Shown here: in pieces, positions 61,701-64,000 of the stretch | How positions within the stretch are numbered: the stretch's first letter is position 1 | Layout: each line of letters starts with the position of its first letter | DNA from: Hymenoscyphus infarciens | Lineage: Eukaryota > Ascomycota > Leotiomycetes > Helotiales > Helotiaceae | DNA length: 64,000 bases | Assembly (NCBI GenBank): GCA_001414345.1 | Contig: LLCB01000194.1 | Coordinates: forward strand, 1 to 64,000 | Reading direction: 5' to 3' | The notes under the pieces: model-generated | What the model saw: the letters and a program-made list of their open reading frames with translations, nothing else | What the model was told of the DNA's origin: nothing | Database searches by the model: none | Program-made: the position numbers and the translations under genes

Positions 61701-62357
61701 ATGCGTTCCTTGGAACAGCCCCAATACTGAAGCGGGGAATGGAAGAACCAGCTGGAATTGCTCAATCCATTGATGGCGTGAAAACTATCACGTATGTCTG
61801 CTGTGAGGTCGTGGGTCAATGGATCCAGAGATAGATGAACTTCATTTGGTGCTTTTCGGGGATCAAAGTCGATGGTGGGACCAAGTATCTCATTTTGTAT
61901 CTCGAGGGCAGTTTGAAGGACGTCGGACTTCAGAGCCTTCATGTAGCTCCCTAAGCAAGTCAGCAAGTATATTTTTCTATTCTCCGTAATCCATATCCCT
62001 ACCGTGTACCCAGAACGAACGCATCACAACATCTGGTCGTATGTTGCTATCGCGATCATACGGTTGGGCTGACGTCCAAACATGGTGGGGCAAATTTGAA
62101 GCGCCATTGGCGAAATTGTTGGTGTATAAGAAGGGAAAAGGGAAAATGAGGATGGCTGCGACTGCGACTGATACGAGGAGGGTGGAAATCGGATGTCTTG
62201 CAGCTTGGGTGCCATGACGGGTGAAAAACCTTCGGATGGGATGTCTAGCATCTAGCGTTGGGGGTTCTGTAGTCCTGCAGATGGGTTAATAATGCGCGGC
62301 AGGTTCATTGGAAAGGCAGACATACCCTCTAAACGGATACAGAAGATACCAGATCAT
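58735..62357 (-). CDS. scp1: SREBP cleavage-activating protein (SCAP), sterol-sensing domain + WD40
   Basis: Four exons, complement(62357-62326, 62274-62003, 61950-60651, 60541-58735), give 1136 residues, matching fungal SCAPs. Introns use GTATGT, GTAGGG and GTATGT, and every join is in frame. The N-terminus MIWYLLYPFRGTTEPPTL with basic residues and a first membrane span (TLLVSVAVAAILIFPFPFLY) is characteristic. A lumenal loop with LPHHVWTSAQPYD follows. Exon 3 carries five or more membrane spans forming the sterol-sensing domain (LVGYSGLVAYFYW, GVGLIFATLAQVAVSIMSSF, FAIFTALALMLDFIYLFTFF). The C-terminal half has WD40-type repeats (VTVGLDRCIRVWDI, LAILSAKNQVILWNI) facing the cytosol. SCAP escorts SREBP and, in fungi, controls sterol synthesis and hypoxic adaptation from the endoplasmic reticulum. 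The symbol follows S. pombe; Aspergillus uses scpA. Confidence 0.93.
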
Positions 62358-62818
62358 CGGAGCTGGGTTTTTGGCGACCTTGCCAGGCAGAAGAAAGAAG
62401 ACGGCTCCGAGCACAAGCACTGTTCGGTATTAGCGAGGGCTTTTCTCGAGTACGTCGTCTAAATGGATGTATGCGCAAGTCCCGAGGGTTGGGAAATCGT
62501 GATGGCGGATGAAGGTGGCGAGAGGGGGGGCCACTCCTAGAGTCTGATCGGAAGACTGGAGTTGGATTCACGATAATAAATGGCCATTAGGGTCATGGCT
62601 GGTGGTACAAAGTGAAATTGGGTGGTTTCCTCATTCGGCGCAGCTCGAGGGTCTATTGTCTTTTGGGGCTAGTAGGGTGAATATGTGCGACGGCGGACGA
62701 GAGGGAGGATAGGGTGGGGAGAGAAGAAGTCGCAGGTGGGAAGTCGAAGGTCGAAGGTCGAAGGTCGAAGGTCAAGATGGATCGCGTCGGCTAGTTGAAG
62801 GGTGCGGTGCGATGCTTG

Positions 62819-62862
62819 GGGGTGAGGGTGAGGGTGAGGGTGAGGATGAGGGTGAGGGTGAG
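62819..62862 (+). repeat. GGTGAG hexanucleotide repeat
   Basis: Seven GGTGAG-like units, one as GGATGAG, in the SCAP upstream region. Confidence 0.88.
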
Positions 62863-63275
62863 GTTGTCGAAGGGGAATTGCAGGTGGTAGAGAAAGTTGG
62901 CTCTTGGTGAGGGCAGGGTGAAGTGAAGCTTCTTCTTACAAGCGAAAGACGTGACGGACGTGCTCGACCAAAGATGTTCCCCCCACGAGACGAGGATAGA
63001 ATAACAATACTCCGTACAACGCAAAAGACTCGACTCGACCAGCAAACTCGATCGCGACGGCCAAAAGTCAACAATACTGTACTGTACCGCTGTACCGTAT
63101 CCGGTAGAAAACCAGCACTCGTACCCTTTCCAAATATGTGGCAGCAGTGGCGACAGCGACCGTAGATCCACTCTGCGCCCTACGCCCACGCCAATTCGAT
63201 ATCTGATGAGTACTCGAGTATTCCGAACGCAGGGCAGGGCAGCGCAGGGCAGGCTCGGGGGGCGTTCCCGCGGTC

Positions 63276-63308
63276 GCGCAGTCGCACAGTCGCACAGTCG
63301 CACAGTCG
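63276..63308 (+). repeat. CAGTCGCA repeat
   Basis: Four CAGTCGCA-type units in the SCAP upstream region. Confidence 0.85.
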
Positions 63309-64000
63309 AGTACTCCGTACGGAGTACCGCAGTTTCCTTTTCGTTGAGCAATCCAGCGCCGTGGTCCAGGCGATTGGTGATGTTTGTTTGGTCCCACGGA
63401 AGAGGAAAGCCGAAGAGGCGCTGCAGAATTCCAGAGACGGGCAGAGTACGAGTAATGAAAAATACAACAATCGGGGAGGTGAAGGTAGAGGTGGAGGTAG
63501 AGGTGGAGGTGGAGGAGAGAAGAGAAGCAGCAAAATGAAAATCTCTTGAACTCAGTCCAACTCACTCCCGTCACAGCTGTCCAGACTCAGACTCCAGCAG
63601 CTGCGTCTCCACTTCTCCAAGCGGTGCGGTTCAAGTTCAAGCACGGCAAGCACACTCTCGACGCTGGAACGAATCATGTTGCGCATTATTCCACCTGCAA
63701 ATCAAATCTTGGGTGCGGAAGCCTTCCCCTGAGGGCCGTGGCCAACTGAGACCAGCGATGCCAAGCGCGTGCGAGCTGAACCTTCGGGCGAGAGGGAAAG
63801 AATCAGAAGAACGAGAGCACATCTTCAAATATTCCTTCACGCGCGACGGCCGTCATCTTCTCTATATACTCTGCAAAAGGGAATTAGCTTCACCTTCCCG
63901 TTTCCAGGAATTGCAAGATCAGATGCTTTCTGGTCTGTTGTGACGCGAAGATCACCCCATTTCTCCAGTCCACCGAGTAGACAACCGACCCCGGAAAGCA

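Larger units (their letters stand above)
62358..64000. promoter_or_regulatory. SCAP upstream region rich in simple repeats, no supported gene
   Basis: 1.6 kb upstream of the SCAP start. Tandem words are frequent: GTCGAAG near 62738-62773, GGTGAG near 62819-62862, GTCGCACA near 63276-63308, and GAGGTAGAGGTG near 63478-63515. Overlapping frames on both strands here arise from these repeats and lack codon bias. No transcription-factor site is claimed. Confidence 0.5.

Noticed and set aside
62819..62862. Telomere-like GGGTGA tract
   Set aside because: Fungal telomeres are normally TTAGGG; this is a short interstitial hexamer with interruptions in a promoter.
62772..63574. Long overlapping frames upstream of SCAP
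   Set aside because: They are produced by stop-free tandem repeats; translations are repeats of Ser/Pro/Leu or Val/Glu without domain similarity.

Overview
This window looks like a chromosome segment from a filamentous ascomycete (Pezizomycotina). Genes carry short introns of about 50-60 nt with GTATGT/GTAAGT-like donors and CTAAC/CTGAC branch sites. The gene set is typical of moulds: a fungal SCAP, a divergent D-galacturonate gene pair, a GH18/CBM18 chitinase, a P450 and a DUF3716-type protein. A Leotiomycete is possible, but I cannot prove that from sequence alone. Gene-bearing DNA of ordinary composition alternates abruptly with very AT-rich DNA almost stripped of CA/TG dinucleotides, the signature of repeat-induced point mutation (RIP).

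Layout. 1-14650: a RIP-destroyed block with two complete LTR retrotransposons whose target-site duplications are still exact, a Ty1/copia element (163-6360) and a Ty3/gypsy chromovirus (8218-14021). 14658-17438: an FAD oxidoreductase (minus) and a glutathione peroxidase (plus). 17439-25187: a 7.7-kb interval without convincing genes, holding about 19 copies of a degenerate composite motif (CCAAT, then about 17 nt, then TTTTGTTGCAAATCGCA). The array is split by a Tc1/mariner element (18621-22013), which is itself split by a 1.3-kb non-autonomous LTR element (19061-20363). 25188-29138: a divergent reductase/aldolase pair that I read as gaaA/gaaC, with GaaR-type CCNCCAA sites between them. 31315-35212: a divergent pair of a DUF3716-like zinc protein and a chromodomain/AT-hook protein. 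35909-36634: a broken coding remnant. 37924-39882: a six-exon P450. 40906-41660: a small TIR element with internal minisatellites. 41880-43140: a RIP block. 43312-45218: Sas10/Utp3. 45880-48060: another RIP block with a three-copy repeat. 48553-62357: four minus-strand genes (chitinase, FAD oxidoreductase, small secreted protein, SCAP). 62358-64000: SCAP upstream DNA rich in simple repeats.

Themes. The gaaA/gaaC pair would act in pectin-derived galacturonate catabolism. The chitinase, P450 and secreted protein are accessory functions; Sas10 and SCAP are core cell biology. The feature I find hardest to explain with known element types is the composite-motif array at 18.2-24.8 kb. Coordinates of spliced genes come from my own reading of splice signals and reading frames. 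Functions were assigned from motifs, without database searches.
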